Of a DNA stretch of 64,000 bases, positions 54,548 through 63,910 are shown one piece after another; positions within the stretch are counted from its first letter, which is position 1, and each line of letters begins with the position of its first letter. Position numbers and translations under genes: made by a program. Where the stretch lies: positions 44,362-108,361 of the forward strand of contig NZ_JAHZPU010000003.1 of assembly GCF_019929575.1 (NCBI RefSeq), in the 5' to 3' direction. The DNA comes from Streptococcus infantis. Its GTDB lineage: Bacteria > Bacillota > Bacilli > Lactobacillales > Streptococcaceae. The notes below the pieces were generated by a model. The model was not told the DNA's origin. It did no database searches and worked only from the letters and a program-made list of their open reading frames with translations.

Positions 54548-54868
54548 ATGGGTGGGAATTTAACATTCTTGATTATGCTTGTTTTGATGTTGGGCTTGAT
54601 GTTCTTCATGCAACGTTCTCAAAAGAAACAAGCTGAAAAACGTATGGAGAGCCTCAACAAACTTCAAAAAGGCTACGAAGTAATCACTATCGGTGGTCTC
54701 TACGGTACAGTGGATGAAGTTGACACTGAAAACAAAACGATTGTACTTGATGTAGACGGAGTATACTTGACTTTCGAATTAGGTGCAATTAGAACAGTTT
54801 TGCCAGTCAAAGAAGCTGTCACACCTGAAGGTGCAGTTATCGAAGAAGGCAGTGCTATTGAAGAATAA
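54548..54868 (+). CDS. yajC: Preprotein translocase subunit YajC
   Basis: The protein has 106 residues, one N-terminal membrane helix (LTFLIMLVLMLGLMFFMQRS) and a basic then acidic cytoplasmic domain with KGYEVITIGGLYGTVDEV. It is an accessory partner of SecDF in bacteria that have it; streptococci generally lack SecDF, so its role here is uncertain. AAAGGAG ribosome binding site; weak promoter with TATAAT at 54479-54484. Confidence 0.92.
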   Translation: MGGNLTFLIMLVLMLGLMFFMQRSQKKQAEKRMESLNKLQKGYEVITIGGLYGTVDEVDTENKTIVLDVDGVYLTFELGAIRTVLPVKEAVTPEGAVIEEGSAIEE

Positions 54869-54896
54869 AACGGGGTGGATCTCATTCCCGTTTTTC
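54867..54896 (+). terminator. Terminator after yajC
   Basis: AAACGGG pairs with CCCGTTT (54868-54874, 54887-54893) and is followed by TTC. The stem starts at the yajC stop codon. Confidence 0.75.
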
Positions 54897-54916
54897 TATA
54901 AGTGAGAGGAAGAGTA

Positions 54917-55372
54917 ATGAAAAAAATTGCCTTTGTCTGTCTTGGCAATATTTGTCGTAGTCCTATGGCGGAATTTGTGATGAAATCCTTGACCGATAAG
55001 TATGAGGTTCAAAGCCGAGCGACTTCTTCCTGGGAACATGGTAATCCGATCCACAAAGGGACACAAGGAATCTTTCGAAGTCATGGAGTTCCTTATGATA
55101 CTTCGAAAACTTCCCAACAAATTTCTAAAAAAGATTTTGAGTATTTTGACTATATCATTGGGATGGATGAGTCTAATCTCGCTGATTTGCGTGAGATGTG
55201 TCCACAGGATCAACAATACAAGATACAGCCTTTTGCATCTGAAAGCGTTCCAGATCCCTGGTATACAGGTGATTTTGAAGAAACTTATGACCGAGTTTTA
55301 GCTGGTTGCCAGGCTTGGTTAAGTCGCTTAGAAAATGAGAGTGAACATGGAAAATTTAAAAAAACTCTATGA
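54917..55372 (+). CDS. Low-molecular-weight protein tyrosine phosphatase
   Basis: The protein has 151 residues. The P-loop CLGNICRSP (Cys nucleophile, C-X5-R-S) is at about 9-17, and the general-acid Asp is in VPDPWYTGDF near 114. Substrates in streptococci may include tyrosine kinase-linked surface polysaccharide regulators; none is encoded nearby. The ATG at 54917 has GAGGAAG; an ATG five codons earlier is less well placed. Overlaps the MORN gene by 26 bases. Confidence 0.92.
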   Translation: MKKIAFVCLGNICRSPMAEFVMKSLTDKYEVQSRATSSWEHGNPIHKGTQGIFRSHGVPYDTSKTSQQISKKDFEYFDYIIGMDESNLADLREMCPQDQQYKIQPFASESVPDPWYTGDFEETYDRVLAGCQAWLSRLENESEHGKFKKTL

Positions 55373-55760
55373 AAAATATAGTGTCTATTTAACACGTCCC
55401 CGTTTAGAAATTACGACAGTGATCGTCATTGTTGTCTGTGCAGGTCTTGTATTTCTGACCAATCTTCCAAAACAGGGCGTTCTTAAGCTTGATAACGATG
55501 CTATTATTTATGACGGGAGCCTAGTTCGTGGTAAGATGAATGGTCAGGGCACTGTTACCTTCTCGAACGGTGATACCTATACTGGAGAATTTAGCAATGG
55601 CGCCTTCAATGGTAAAGGTACCTACCAAGCTAAAGCAGGTTGGGTATATGAGGGAGACTTTGTAAATGGCCAAGCTGAAGGAAAAGGAAAACTGACTACC
55701 GAACAAGAAGTAGTCTATGAAGGGGACTTCAAACAAGGTTTATTTCAACAAGCACAATAA
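55347..55760 (+). CDS. MORN-repeat membrane protein
   Basis: The protein has 137 residues with one membrane helix (TTVIVIVVCAGLVFLTNLP, about 26-44) and then three to four MORN repeats: YDGSLVRGKMNGQGTVTFSN, TYTGEFSNGAFNGKGTYQAK, VYEGDFVNGQAEGKGKLTTE and a final partial one. MORN repeats often bind lipids or proteins; bacterial roles are unclear. The start overlaps the phosphatase gene by 26 bases, so translation is coupled. An alternative ATG lies four codons upstream. Confidence 0.82.
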   Translation: MENLKKLYEKYSVYLTRPRLEITTVIVIVVCAGLVFLTNLPKQGVLKLDNDAIIYDGSLVRGKMNGQGTVTFSNGDTYTGEFSNGAFNGKGTYQAKAGWVYEGDFVNGQAEGKGKLTTEQEVVYEGDFKQGLFQQAQ

Positions 55761-55795
55761 CCTCCTCCTAGAAGGAGGTATTCTTCCAGACCGAC

Positions 55796-55809
55796 AGAAA
55801 GCGCTTACA
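55796..55809 (+). promoter_or_regulatory. cre site upstream of adhE
   Basis: AGAAAGCGCTTACA fits the CcpA cre consensus WGAAARCGYTTWNN without mismatch. It lies about 170 bases before the adhE -35, so CcpA bound here could repress or activate from a distance. Confidence 0.7.
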
Positions 55810-55850
55810 TGGAAATAAAAACGGCTTACAAGACTGTTTTACAACTAAGT

Positions 55851-56025
55851 TTGTGAAAAATAAAACTTTTATGGAATAATTCACAAACTTTAAGTGAAAA
55901 AGTGCATGTGTGGGTATATTTGAAATTGTTTTCACAAACAAATAAAAAAAGTTTGTGAAATGCTCATGAAACTGTTTACAAATGTTTAAAAAAGAGTTAT
56001 AATAAACTTGTGAAAAAATTAACAA
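55851..56025 (+). promoter_or_regulatory. adhE promoter with multiple Rex-type half-sites
   Basis: TTTACA (55975-55980), 17-base spacer, TATAAT (55998-56003). Rex half-sites occur at 55851-55857 (TTGTGAA), 55880-55886 (TTCACAA), 55931-55937 (TTCACAA), 55953-55959 (TTGTGAA) and 56008-56014. The last belongs to TTGTGAAAAAATTAACAA (56008-56025), a 17/18 match to the palindromic Rex box, sitting on the transcription start. Two central half-sites also form a 10-bp inverted repeat (55930-55939, 55951-55960). NADH-responsive repression by Rex is the natural reading. Confidence 0.75.
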
Positions 56026-56060
56026 AGGACTTACAATCCTTGAAAGCTATGGAGGAAAAT

Positions 56061-58712
56061 ATGGCTGATAAAAAAACTGTAACACCAGAAGAAAAGAAAC
56101 TCGCTGCTGAAAAGCATGTCGATGGTTTGGTGCAAAAAGCTTTAGTTGCCCTTGAAGAAATGCGTAAACTTGACCAAGATCAAGTCGATTATATCGTAGC
56201 AAAAGCTTCAGTTGCAGCACTTGATGCTCACGGAGAATTGGCTTTACATGCCTTTGAAGAAACAGGACGTGGAGTATTTGAAGATAAAGCAACTAAAAAC
56301 CTATTTGCTTGTGAGCACGTAGTAAATAACATGCGCCACACTAAAACAGTTGGTGTTATCGAAGAAGATGATGTAACAGGATTGACTCTTATCGCTGAAC
56401 CAGTTGGTGTTGTTTGTGGTATCACTCCAACAACTAACCCAACTTCAACAGCAATCTTTAAAGCGTTGATTTCATTGAAGACTCGTAATCCTATTGTCTT
56501 TGCATTCCACCCATCAGCTCAAGAATCATCAGCTCACGCAGCTCAAATCGTTCGTGATGCAGCGATTAAAGCAGGTGCTCCTGAAAACTGTGTACAGTGG
56601 ATTACTGAACCATCTATGGAAGCAACTAGTGCATTGATGAACCACGAAGGTATTGCAACAATCCTTGCAACAGGAGGTAATGCCATGGTTAAAGCTGCAT
56701 ATTCATGTGGTAAACCAGCTCTTGGGGTAGGTGCCGGAAACGTTCCAGCTTATGTTGAAAAATCAGCTAACATCCGCCAAGCTGCTCACGATATCGTAAT
56801 GTCTAAATCATTTGACAATGGTATGGTCTGTGCATCTGAACAAGCGGTTATCATTGATAAAGAAATTTACGATGAATTTGTAGCAGAGTTCAAATCTTAC
56901 CATACTTACTTTGTAAACAAAAAAGAAAAAGCCCTTCTTGAAGAGTTCTGTTTCGGCGTGAAAGCAAACAGCAAAAACTGTGCTGGTGCAAAATTGAACG
57001 CTGACATCGTTGGTAAACCAGCAACTTGGATTGCAGAACAAGCAGGATTTACGGTTCCAGAAGGAACAAACATTCTTGCTGCAGAATGTAAAGAAGTTGG
57101 TGAAAACGAGCCATTAACTCGTGAAAAATTGTCACCAGTTATCGCAGTTTTGAAAGCTGAAAGCCGTGAAGATGGTATTGCTAAAGCTCGTCAAATGGTT
57201 GAATTTAACGGTCTTGGACACTCAGCTGCCATCCATACTGCTGATGAAGAATTGACTAAAGAATTTGGTAAAGCTGTTAAAGCTATTCGTGTTATCTGTA
57301 ACTCACCTTCTACTTTCGGTGGTATCGGGGACGTTTACAATGCCTTCTTGCCATCATTGACACTCGGATGTGGTTCTTACGGACGTAACTCAGTTGGGGA
57401 TAACGTTAGCGCCATTAACCTCTTGAACATCAAAAAAGTCGGAAGACGGAGAAATAACATGCAATGGATGAAACTTCCTTCAAAAACATACTTTGAACGT
57501 GATTCAATTCAATACCTTCAAAAATGTCGTGACGTTGAGCGTGTCATGATCGTTACTGACCACGCTATGGTAGAGCTTGGCTTCCTTGATCGTATCATCG
57601 AACAACTTGACCTTCGTCGCAATAAGGTTGTTTACCAAATCTTTGCAGATGTAGAACCAGATCCAGATATCACTACAGTTGAACGTGGTACTGAGATTAT
57701 GCGCTCTTTCAAACCAGATACAATCATCGCTCTTGGTGGTGGATCACCAATGGATGCTGCTAAAGTTATGTGGCTCTTCTACGAGCAACCAGAAGTGGAC
57801 TTCCGTGACCTTGTACAAAAATTCATGGATATCCGTAAACGTGCCTTCAAATTCCCATTGCTTGGTAAGAAGACTAAATTCATCGCGATCCCAACTACAT
57901 CTGGTACAGGATCTGAAGTAACTCCATTTGCCGTTATCTCTGATAAAGCAAACAACCGTAAATACCCAATCGCTGACTACTCATTGACACCAACTGTGGC
58001 AATCGTAGACCCTGCTTTGGTATTGACAGTTCCTGGATTTGTAGCCGCTGATACTGGTATGGACGTATTGACTCACGCAACTGAAGCTTACGTATCACAA
58101 ATGGCTAGTGACTATACTGATGGTCTTGCTCTTCAAGCAATCAAACTTGTATTCGAAAACCTTGAAAGCTCAGTTAAGAATGCAGACTTCCACTCACGTG
58201 AGAAAATGCATAACGCTTCAACAATCGCTGGTATGGCCTTTGCGAATGCCTTCCTAGGTATTTCTCACTCAATGGCTCACAAGATTGGTGCGCAATTCCA
58301 CACAGTTCACGGACGTACAAATGCAATCTTGCTTCCATACGTTATCCGTTACAACGGTACTCGCCCAGCTAAGACAGCTACATGGCCTAAGTACAACTAC
58401 TACCGTGCAGACGAGAAATATCAAGATATCGCTCGTATGCTTGGCCTTCCAGCTTCTACACCAGAAGAAGGGGTGGAATCTTACGCAAAAGCTGTCTACG
58501 AACTTGGTGAGCGCGTAGGTATCCAAATGAACTTCAAAGCACAAGGTATTGACGAAAAAGAATGGAAAGAACATTCACGTGAATTGGCCTTCCTTGCTTA
58601 TGAAGACCAATGTTCACCTGCTAACCCACGTCTTCCAATGGTTGACCATATGCAAGAAATCATCGAAGATGCTTACTATGGTTACAAAGAAAGACCAGGA
58701 CGCCGTAAATAA
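56061..58712 (+). CDS. adhE: Bifunctional acetaldehyde-CoA/alcohol dehydrogenase
   Basis: The protein has 883 residues. The N-terminal half is the CoA-linked aldehyde dehydrogenase; its catalytic Cys is in SFDNGMVCASEQAV near 253. The C-terminal half is an iron-dependent alcohol dehydrogenase with GGGSPMDAAKVMW and PTTSGTGSEVTPF; metal His lie in THATEAYVS and SHSMAHKIGAQFHTVHG. It forms spirosomes and turns acetyl-CoA into ethanol, reoxidising two NADH. The ATG at 56061 (MADKKTVTPEEKK) has GGAGG; a GTG 17 codons upstream coincides with the transcription start and is not used. Confidence 0.97.
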   Translation: MADKKTVTPEEKKLAAEKHVDGLVQKALVALEEMRKLDQDQVDYIVAKASVAALDAHGELALHAFEETGRGVFEDKATKNLFACEHVVNNMRHTKTVGVIEEDDVTGLTLIAEPVGVVCGITPTTNPTSTAIFKALISLKTRNPIVFAFHPSAQESSAHAAQIVRDAAIKAGAPENCVQWITEPSMEATSALMNHEGIATILATGGNAMVKAAYSCGKPALGVGAGNVPAYVEKSANIRQAAHDIVMSKSFDNGMVCASEQAVIIDKEIYDEFVAEFKSYHTYFVNKKEKALLEEFCFGVKANSKNCAGAKLNADIVGKPATWIAEQAGFTVPEGTNILAAECKEVGENEPLTREKLSPVIAVLKAESREDGIAKARQMVEFNGLGHSAAIHTADEELTKEFGKAVKAIRVICNSPSTFGGIGDVYNAFLPSLTLGCGSYGRNSVGDNVSAINLLNIKKVGRRRNNMQWMKLPSKTYFERDSIQYLQKCRDVERVMIVTDHAMVELGFLDRIIEQLDLRRNKVVYQIFADVEPDPDITTVERGTEIMRSFKPDTIIALGGGSPMDAAKVMWLFYEQPEVDFRDLVQKFMDIRKRAFKFPLLGKKTKFIAIPTTSGTGSEVTPFAVISDKANNRKYPIADYSLTPTVAIVDPALVLTVPGFVAADTGMDVLTHATEAYVSQMASDYTDGLALQAIKLVFENLESSVKNADFHSREKMHNASTIAGMAFANAFLGISHSMAHKIGAQFHTVHGRTNAILLPYVIRYNGTRPAKTATWPKYNYYRADEKYQDIARMLGLPASTPEEGVESYAKAVYELGERVGIQMNFKAQGIDEKEWKEHSRELAFLAYEDQCSPANPRLPMVDHMQEIIEDAYYGYKERPGRRK

Positions 58713-58725
58713 TTGATTATCAGCC

Positions 58726-58752
58726 AAAACCGAGGGTAAACCTCGGTTTTTT
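58726..58752 (+). terminator. Terminator after adhE
   Basis: AAAACCGAGG-GTAAA-CCTCGGTTTT (58726-58750), perfect 10-bp stem and T run. Confidence 0.94.
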
Positions 58753-58865
58753 ATGCTTAGAGAATATATTATTTATTAAGAAATGCATAGAATTGGAGTA
58801 GGCTGCAAGGCTAAGTAAAGAAATGAAAATATTACCAAAGCTTATCAGAAAAACAAGGCCAGCGC

Positions 58866-58894
58866 TTGCAATTAAACTAAAATAGTTATATAAT
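58866..58894 (+). promoter_or_regulatory. Promoter of gap
   Basis: TTGCAA (58866-58871), 17-base spacer, TATAAT (58889-58894). AGCGCTTGCA (58861-58870), a half-cre decamer also present before sdaAB, overlaps the -35. A strong housekeeping promoter with possible CcpA contact. Confidence 0.82.
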
Positions 58895-58980
58895 AGGTAT
58901 GTTGAAAGGTGATTTGTAGTGATTCAAGTTACTCTTTTCACAATAAAATTTTCATGATTTTCATAAGGAGGAAATCACTA

Positions 58981-59991
58981 ATGGTAGTTAAAGTTGGTAT
59001 TAACGGTTTCGGACGTATCGGTCGTCTTGCTTTCCGCCGTATCCAAAACGTAGAAGGTGTTGAAGTTACTCGCATCAACGACCTTACAGATCCAGTTATG
59101 CTTGCACACTTGTTGAAATATGACACAACTCAAGGTCGTTTCGACGGAACTGTGGAAGTTAAAGAAGGTGGATTTGAAGTTAACGGTAAATTCGTTAAAG
59201 TTTCTGCTGAACGTGATCCAGAACAAATTGACTGGGCTAACGACGGTGTAGAAATCGTTCTTGAAGCAACTGGTTTCTTTGCTACTAAAGCAGCTGCTGA
59301 AAAACACTTGCACCCAGGTGGAGCTAAAAAAGTTGTTATCACTGCTCCTGGTGGATCAGATGTTAAAACAGTTGTATTTAACACTAACCACGACGTTCTT
59401 GACGGTACTGAAACAGTTATCTCAGGTGCTTCATGTACTACAAACTGCTTGGCTCCAATGGCTAAAGCTCTTCAAGATAACTTCGGTGTTGTTGAAGGAT
59501 TGATGACTACTATCCACGCTTACACTGGTGACCAAATGATTCTTGACGGACCACACCGTAAAGGTGACCTCCGTCGTGCTCGCGCTGGTGCTGCTAACAT
59601 CGTACCTAACTCAACTGGTGCTGCTAAAGCTATCGGTCTTGTAATCCCAGAATTGAACGGTAAACTTGACGGAGCTGCACAACGCGTTCCTACACCAACT
59701 GGTTCAGTAACTGAATTGGTAGTTGTTCTTGAAAAGAACGTTACTGTTGATGAAGTGAATGCAGCTATGAAAGCAGTAGCCAATGAATCATACGGTTACA
59801 CAGAAGATCCAATCGTATCTTCAGATGTTGTAGGTATGTCTTACGGATCATTGTTTGACGCAACTCAAACTAAAGTTCTTGACGTTGACGGTAAACAATT
59901 GGTTAAAGTTGTTTCATGGTACGACAACGAAATGTCATACACTGCACAACTTGTACGTACTCTTGAATACTTCGCTAAAATCGCTAAATAA
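58981..59991 (+). CDS. gap: Glyceraldehyde-3-phosphate dehydrogenase
   Basis: The protein has 336 residues. NAD motif [14 protein letters not shown] at 7-20, catalytic Cys152 in [13 protein letters not shown], His in [10 protein letters not shown] near 179. Central glycolytic enzyme; in streptococci also surface-displayed and plasminogen-binding. Strong codon bias. The start [10 protein letters not shown] follows AAGGAGG; an upstream ATG 24 codons earlier lies in the leader. Confidence 0.98.
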   Translation: MVVKVGINGFGRIGRLAFRRIQNVEGVEVTRINDLTDPVMLAHLLKYDTTQGRFDGTVEVKEGGFEVNGKFVKVSAERDPEQIDWANDGVEIVLEATGFFATKAAAEKHLHPGGAKKVVITAPGGSDVKTVVFNTNHDVLDGTETVISGASCTTNCLAPMAKALQDNFGVVEGLMTTIHAYTGDQMILDGPHRKGDLRRARAGAANIVPNSTGAAKAIGLVIPELNGKLDGAAQRVPTPTGSVTELVVVLEKNVTVDEVNAAMKAVANESYGYTEDPIVSSDVVGMSYGSLFDATQTKVLDVDGKQLVKVVSWYDNEMSYTAQLVRTLEYFAKIAK

Positions 59992-60004
59992 TTCTTGAGT
60001 TGAT

Positions 60005-60034
60005 AAAAGCAAGGCCAACTGGTCTTGCTTTTTT
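60005..60034 (+). terminator. Terminator after gap
   Basis: AAAAGCAAG (60005-60013) pairs with CTTGCTTTT (60024-60032), extended inward by G-T and C-G pairs, then TT. Confidence 0.9.
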
Positions 60035-60044
60035 GGTATCTATA

Positions 60045-60075
60045 AGAAAAAATGGATGAAAGTGTCATCCATTTT
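60045..60075 (-). terminator. Terminator of the pseudouridine synthase gene
   Basis: On the minus strand AAAATGGATGA (from 60075) pairs with TCATCCATTTT (to 60049), followed by TTTC. The stem includes the gene's own TGA stop codon. Confidence 0.8.
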
Positions 60076-60940
60076 GGTTTAATTCTCTTTCAAATGTATC
60101 TGATAGCGCAGTAAAGCTTAATTTGTTTAAGGTCAGAGGGTGGACAAAGGATAGTTTAAATGCGTGTAACATTAGTCTACTAGCTTTGGAATGTGGGTTG
60201 TAGAGCGGATCTCCAAGGATTGGATGTCCGTGGTGAGATAGATGCACTCGAATCTGATGAGTTCGTCCTGTTTTTAATCGACAGCGAAGAAGACTGGTTT
60301 TGTTTTGAAATTGTTTCAACCGAGTTACTTGGGTTTCGGCGTATTGACCATTTTTTTGATCCACCACCCGTTTTCTACGATCGTGACGATCGCGACCGAT
60401 TTTGTCTCGAAAGACAAGCTCTTTAGTTCCTATTTTTCCCTCAACCAGAGCCCAGTATTCGCGGGAGATTTCTTTTTTCTCCAATAATCGATTGAGGATG
60501 GGCAGTATAAATGGATTTTTAGCAAACAGTACGAGTCCACTTGTTTCTTTGTCTAGTCTATGAACGACATAGCAAGTTTGACCTACATAGGCGCTGACAT
60601 GATTGAGAAGAGCAATCTCATCAGGCTGATTTCCATGTGTTTTCATACCCTCGGGTTTGTTGACGATAATTAAATGTTGGTCTTGATAAACTTCTTGGAC
60701 AAGATTAGGATTCCCCCAAACAATTTCTTTTGTAGGATAATCCTCCTCATCGAAAATCAGTTGACATTCATCTCCGGCTTTGACAGTTTGATGCCAATGG
60801 ACTTCTTCTTGATTGATGAGAATGTGCTTTTTAATTCTCAAGAAATGCCGTATTTTTCTCGGAATAAGTAGTTGATCTTCCAAGAAGACTTTGACAGTCA
60901 TTTCAGGAAGAGAGTCAGGGATAACAAAGGTAAATTTCAT
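60065..60940 (-). CDS. RluA-family pseudouridine synthase
   Basis: This 291-residue protein has an N-terminal S4-like region (RKIRHFLRIKKHILINQEEV) and then the catalytic domain with the family motif HRLDKETSGLVLFAKN (about 131-146; Asp nucleophile) and GRTHQIRVHLSHHGHPILGD. It isomerises uridines in rRNA or tRNA; RluD-like in size, exact target unknown. Convergent with gap; divergent from pbp2a, with 88 bases between their starts. Confidence 0.92.
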   Translation of the reverse strand: MKFTFVIPDSLPEMTVKVFLEDQLLIPRKIRHFLRIKKHILINQEEVHWHQTVKAGDECQLIFDEEDYPTKEIVWGNPNLVQEVYQDQHLIIVNKPEGMKTHGNQPDEIALLNHVSAYVGQTCYVVHRLDKETSGLVLFAKNPFILPILNRLLEKKEISREYWALVEGKIGTKELVFRDKIGRDRHDRRKRVVDQKNGQYAETQVTRLKQFQNKTSLLRCRLKTGRTHQIRVHLSHHGHPILGDPLYNPHSKASRLMLHAFKLSFVHPLTLNKLSFTALSDTFERELNQNG

Positions 60941-61028
60941 ACAGATATTGTAACAAAAAATAGATTATTTGGATAGAGAAACTAGCTAAATTCTTGTCTT
61001 CCTATGGGGAAGATGATAAAATAAACGC

Positions 61029-63254
61029 ATGAAATTAGATACATTATTTGAAAAGTTTCTTTCTTTATTTAAAAAAGAAGGAGCTGAAATGGAAGAAATA
61101 GAAATCGACGAAGCTAATAATGAAGAAAATACCTCGACTAATTTAAGACGGTCAAGAGGTGGGCGAAAGAAAGTTGGGCAAGTCGGACCTATTCGAAAAT
61201 TTTGGCGTCGCTATCATCTGACCAAAATCTTTCTAATTCTTGGACTAAGTGCAAGCTTGTTTGTTGGGGTTTATCTATTTGCCTTGGCTAAATCGACAAA
61301 TGTTACAGACTTGCAGAATGCTTTGAAAACAAGAACGGTGATTTTTGATAGAGAAGAGAATGAGGCTGGTGCCTTGTCAGGTCAAAAAGGGACCTATGTT
61401 GAACTTTCGGAAATTAGTGAAGATTTGCAGAATGCTGTTATTGCGACAGAAGATAGAAGCTTCTATAAAAATAGTGGAATTAACTATAGTCGCTTTTTCC
61501 TAGCTATCCTAACAGCTGGTCGCTCGGGTGGTGGTTCTACAATTACCCAACAGTTAGCGAAAAATGCTTATCTTTCACAAGACCAAACTGTTCAGAGAAA
61601 GGCTAAAGAATTCTTTCTTGCTTTAGAATTAACCAAAAAATACAGTAAAAAAGAAATTCTAACCATGTATTTGAACAATGCCTACTTCGGTAATGGAGTT
61701 TGGGGTGTTGAGGATGCTAGTAAAAAGTACTTTGGAGTTTCGGCATCGGAATTAACTCTTGATGAAGCTGCCACTTTAGCAGGCATGCTTAAAGGCCCAG
61801 AATTGTACAATCCTCTGAATTCCATTGAGCATTCAACTAATCGAAGAGATACTGTCTTACAAAATATGGTGGCTGCCGGCTACCTTGATAAAAATAAGGA
61901 AGCAGAAGCAGCAAGTGTTGATATGGCTTCTCAATTGAAAGATAGTTATGAAGGGAAAATATCAGACTACCGTTATCCTTCTTATTTTGATGCAGTTGTT
62001 AATGAAGCTATTGAAAAGTATAATCTAACAGAGGAAGAAATCGTTAATAACGGTTATCGAATTTATACGGAGCTAGATCAAAATTACCAAGCAAATATGC
62101 AGGTTATCTATCAAAATACTTCGCTCTTTCCGACAGCTGAAGATGGGACGCATGCAGAGTCTGGTAGTGTCGCTTTGGAGCCAAAAACGGGTGGAGTTCG
62201 GGGAGTTGTTGGTCGAGTGGCAGGGGATGATAAGACAGGTTTCAGGAATTTTAACTATGCAACCCAATCAAAAAGAAGCCCAGGATCGACTATTAAACCC
62301 TTGATAGTGTACACACCAGCGGTTGAAGCGGGTTGGTCTCTTAATAAGGAGTTGGATAATCATACCATGCAATATGGTGATTATAAAGTAGACAACTACG
62401 CAGGAATCAAGACATCACGAGAAGTACCCATGTATCAAGCTTTGGCTAAATCTCTAAATTTACCTGCAGTAGCTACTGTTAAAGAACTTGGAATTGATAA
62501 AGCCTTTGAAGCGGGTGAAAAGTTTGGTCTCAACATGAGCGATGTAGATCGTGTGCTTGGAGTAGCTTTAGGTGGCGGCGTAGAAACTAACCCTCTTCAG
62601 ATGGCCCAAGCCTACGCAGTGTTTGCAAATGAAGGACTCATGCCGGATGCTCACTTTATCACCCGTATTGAAAATGCTAGTGGTCAAGTGATTGCTAGTC
62701 ATAAAAATACTCAAAAACGAGTGGTTGACAAATCGGTAGCTGATAAAATGACCAGTATGATGTTAGGTACTTTTACAAATGGTACAGGGGTCAGTTCGTC
62801 TCCAGATGATTATGTCATGGCTGGAAAAACAGGAACAACAGAGGCAGCCTTTAACCCAGAATATACCAGTGATCAATGGGTGATTGGCTATACCCCTGAT
62901 TTAGTGATTAGTCACTGGCTTGGTTTCCCTACTACTGATGAAAATCACTATTTAGCAGGTTCAACTTCGAATGGTGCTGCTCACATTTTTAGAAGTATGG
63001 CGGAAACAATCCTACCATATACGCCAGGTAGCACCTTTACAGTTGAAAATGCTTATAAAATGAATGGTATTGCACCAGAAAATACACCTAAACAAACTAC
63101 AAGTGATACTAGTACGCAGTCGGATGATATATTAGCAGATATTCGTGGACGAGCACAAAATCTGGTCGATGAAGCAGGACGAGCGATTTCGGATGCTAAA
63201 ATTAAAGAAAAAGCTCAGACTGTCTGGGATACCATTGTAGATCTCTTTCGCTAA
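61029..63254 (+). CDS. pbp2a: Penicillin-binding protein 2a (class A)
   Basis: The protein has 741 residues. It has a cytoplasmic basic/acidic N-terminus, a membrane helix at about 65-87, a GT51 glycosyltransferase domain (ATEDRSFYKNSGINY, GGSTITQQLAKNAYLS), and a transpeptidase domain with SPGSTIKPL (active Ser), SLN and KTGTT. It polymerises and cross-links peptidoglycan. The N-terminus is about ten residues longer than my recollection of the pneumococcal protein because of an acidic insert. SxxK, SxN and KTG motifs look canonical; no resistance-like changes can be judged by eye. Confidence 0.96.
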   Translation: MKLDTLFEKFLSLFKKEGAEMEEIEIDEANNEENTSTNLRRSRGGRKKVGQVGPIRKFWRRYHLTKIFLILGLSASLFVGVYLFALAKSTNVTDLQNALKTRTVIFDREENEAGALSGQKGTYVELSEISEDLQNAVIATEDRSFYKNSGINYSRFFLAILTAGRSGGGSTITQQLAKNAYLSQDQTVQRKAKEFFLALELTKKYSKKEILTMYLNNAYFGNGVWGVEDASKKYFGVSASELTLDEAATLAGMLKGPELYNPLNSIEHSTNRRDTVLQNMVAAGYLDKNKEAEAASVDMASQLKDSYEGKISDYRYPSYFDAVVNEAIEKYNLTEEEIVNNGYRIYTELDQNYQANMQVIYQNTSLFPTAEDGTHAESGSVALEPKTGGVRGVVGRVAGDDKTGFRNFNYATQSKRSPGSTIKPLIVYTPAVEAGWSLNKELDNHTMQYGDYKVDNYAGIKTSREVPMYQALAKSLNLPAVATVKELGIDKAFEAGEKFGLNMSDVDRVLGVALGGGVETNPLQMAQAYAVFANEGLMPDAHFITRIENASGQVIASHKNTQKRVVDKSVADKMTSMMLGTFTNGTGVSSSPDDYVMAGKTGTTEAAFNPEYTSDQWVIGYTPDLVISHWLGFPTTDENHYLAGSTSNGAAHIFRSMAETILPYTPGSTFTVENAYKMNGIAPENTPKQTTSDTSTQSDDILADIRGRAQNLVDEAGRAISDAKIKEKAQTVWDTIVDLFR

Positions 63255-63268
63255 TACGTTTATAAGCT

Positions 63269-63303
63269 AAAAGACAAGGATTCAAATCTTTGTCTTTTTT
63301 TAC
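63269..63303 (+). terminator. Terminator after pbp2a
   Basis: AAAAGACAA (63269-63277) pairs with TTGTCTTTT (63290-63298), extended by GATT/AATC, followed by T residues. Confidence 0.92.
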
Positions 63304-63312
63304 TCTCACTTG

Positions 63313-63401
63313 TCAGTATTCACAACTGCCATAACATTAGAGAGTAAAAACAGCACAAGATAGAAACTAGTGCCCTTCTTTCGGCCTTTCTCTGCTATAC
63401 T
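63313..63401 (+). promoter_or_regulatory. comX promoter with possible ComE site
   Basis: ACATTAGAG (63334-63342) matches eight of nine positions of the ComE direct repeat ACAnTTGAG. The 9-mer 21 bases upstream (63313-63321) is a poor first repeat. TATACT (63396-63401) serves as -10 with no good -35, as expected for an activator-dependent promoter. Spacing to the -10 is longer than in the comC promoter as I recall it, so the assignment is tentative. Confidence 0.4.
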
Positions 63402-63426
63402 ACAAGCAGAGAAAGGGGGAAAGCAA

Positions 63427-63891
63427 ATGCTTGAAAAGAATTATGAGAAGGTAAAAGGTATTGTCCATAGATGCCGAAAAGATTATTATCTCCACCTGTG
63501 GGAAAAAGAAGATTGGGACCAAGAGGGAATGATCTGTCTCCATGAACTTCTAGAACACCATCCAGAATTAGTGGAAGAGGAAAAGAAACTCTACGTCTAC
63601 TTCAAAACAAAATTTCGCAATCGAATCCTTGATAGCGTCAGAAAACAAGAGAGTCAAAAGCGTCGCCTAGACCGGATGGCCTATGAAGAAGTAGGGGAGA
63701 TTAGCCATCGCCTACCAGAAGGAGGATTGTGGTTGGATGATTACTACGCCCTACATGAATTGTTGAATACTTATAGAAGAAAATTACCAGAAGATAAGCA
63801 AGAAGCCTATGAACGCCTCTGGGCAGACGAACGATTTAAAGGCCGCAAAGCCCTTCTCAGAGAACTGAAGGAAACATTACAAGACTTCTAA
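63427..63891 (+). CDS. comX: Competence-specific sigma factor ComX (SigX)
   Basis: The protein has 154 residues, beginning MLEKNYEKVKGIVHRCRKDY. The core YLHLWEKEDWDQEGMICLHE, KTKFRNRILDSVRKQESQKR and EEVGEISHRLPEGGLWLDDY is characteristic of streptococcal ComX. It directs RNA polymerase to CIN-box late competence promoters. The ATG at 63427 has AAGGGGGA; an in-frame ATG 19 codons upstream lies before the -10. Its position next to a tRNA-Glu is the usual streptococcal site, where comX is often duplicated beside rRNA operons. Confidence 0.95.
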   Translation: MLEKNYEKVKGIVHRCRKDYYLHLWEKEDWDQEGMICLHELLEHHPELVEEEKKLYVYFKTKFRNRILDSVRKQESQKRRLDRMAYEEVGEISHRLPEGGLWLDDYYALHELLNTYRRKLPEDKQEAYERLWADERFKGRKALLRELKETLQDF

Positions 63892-63910
63892 AAAAAATTA
63901 AAAAAAGGTG

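Noticed and set aside
56010..56060. GTG start 17 codons upstream of adhE
   Set aside because: It lies at the predicted transcription start and within the Rex-like palindrome, and lacks a ribosome binding site; MADKKTVTPEE has GGAGG.
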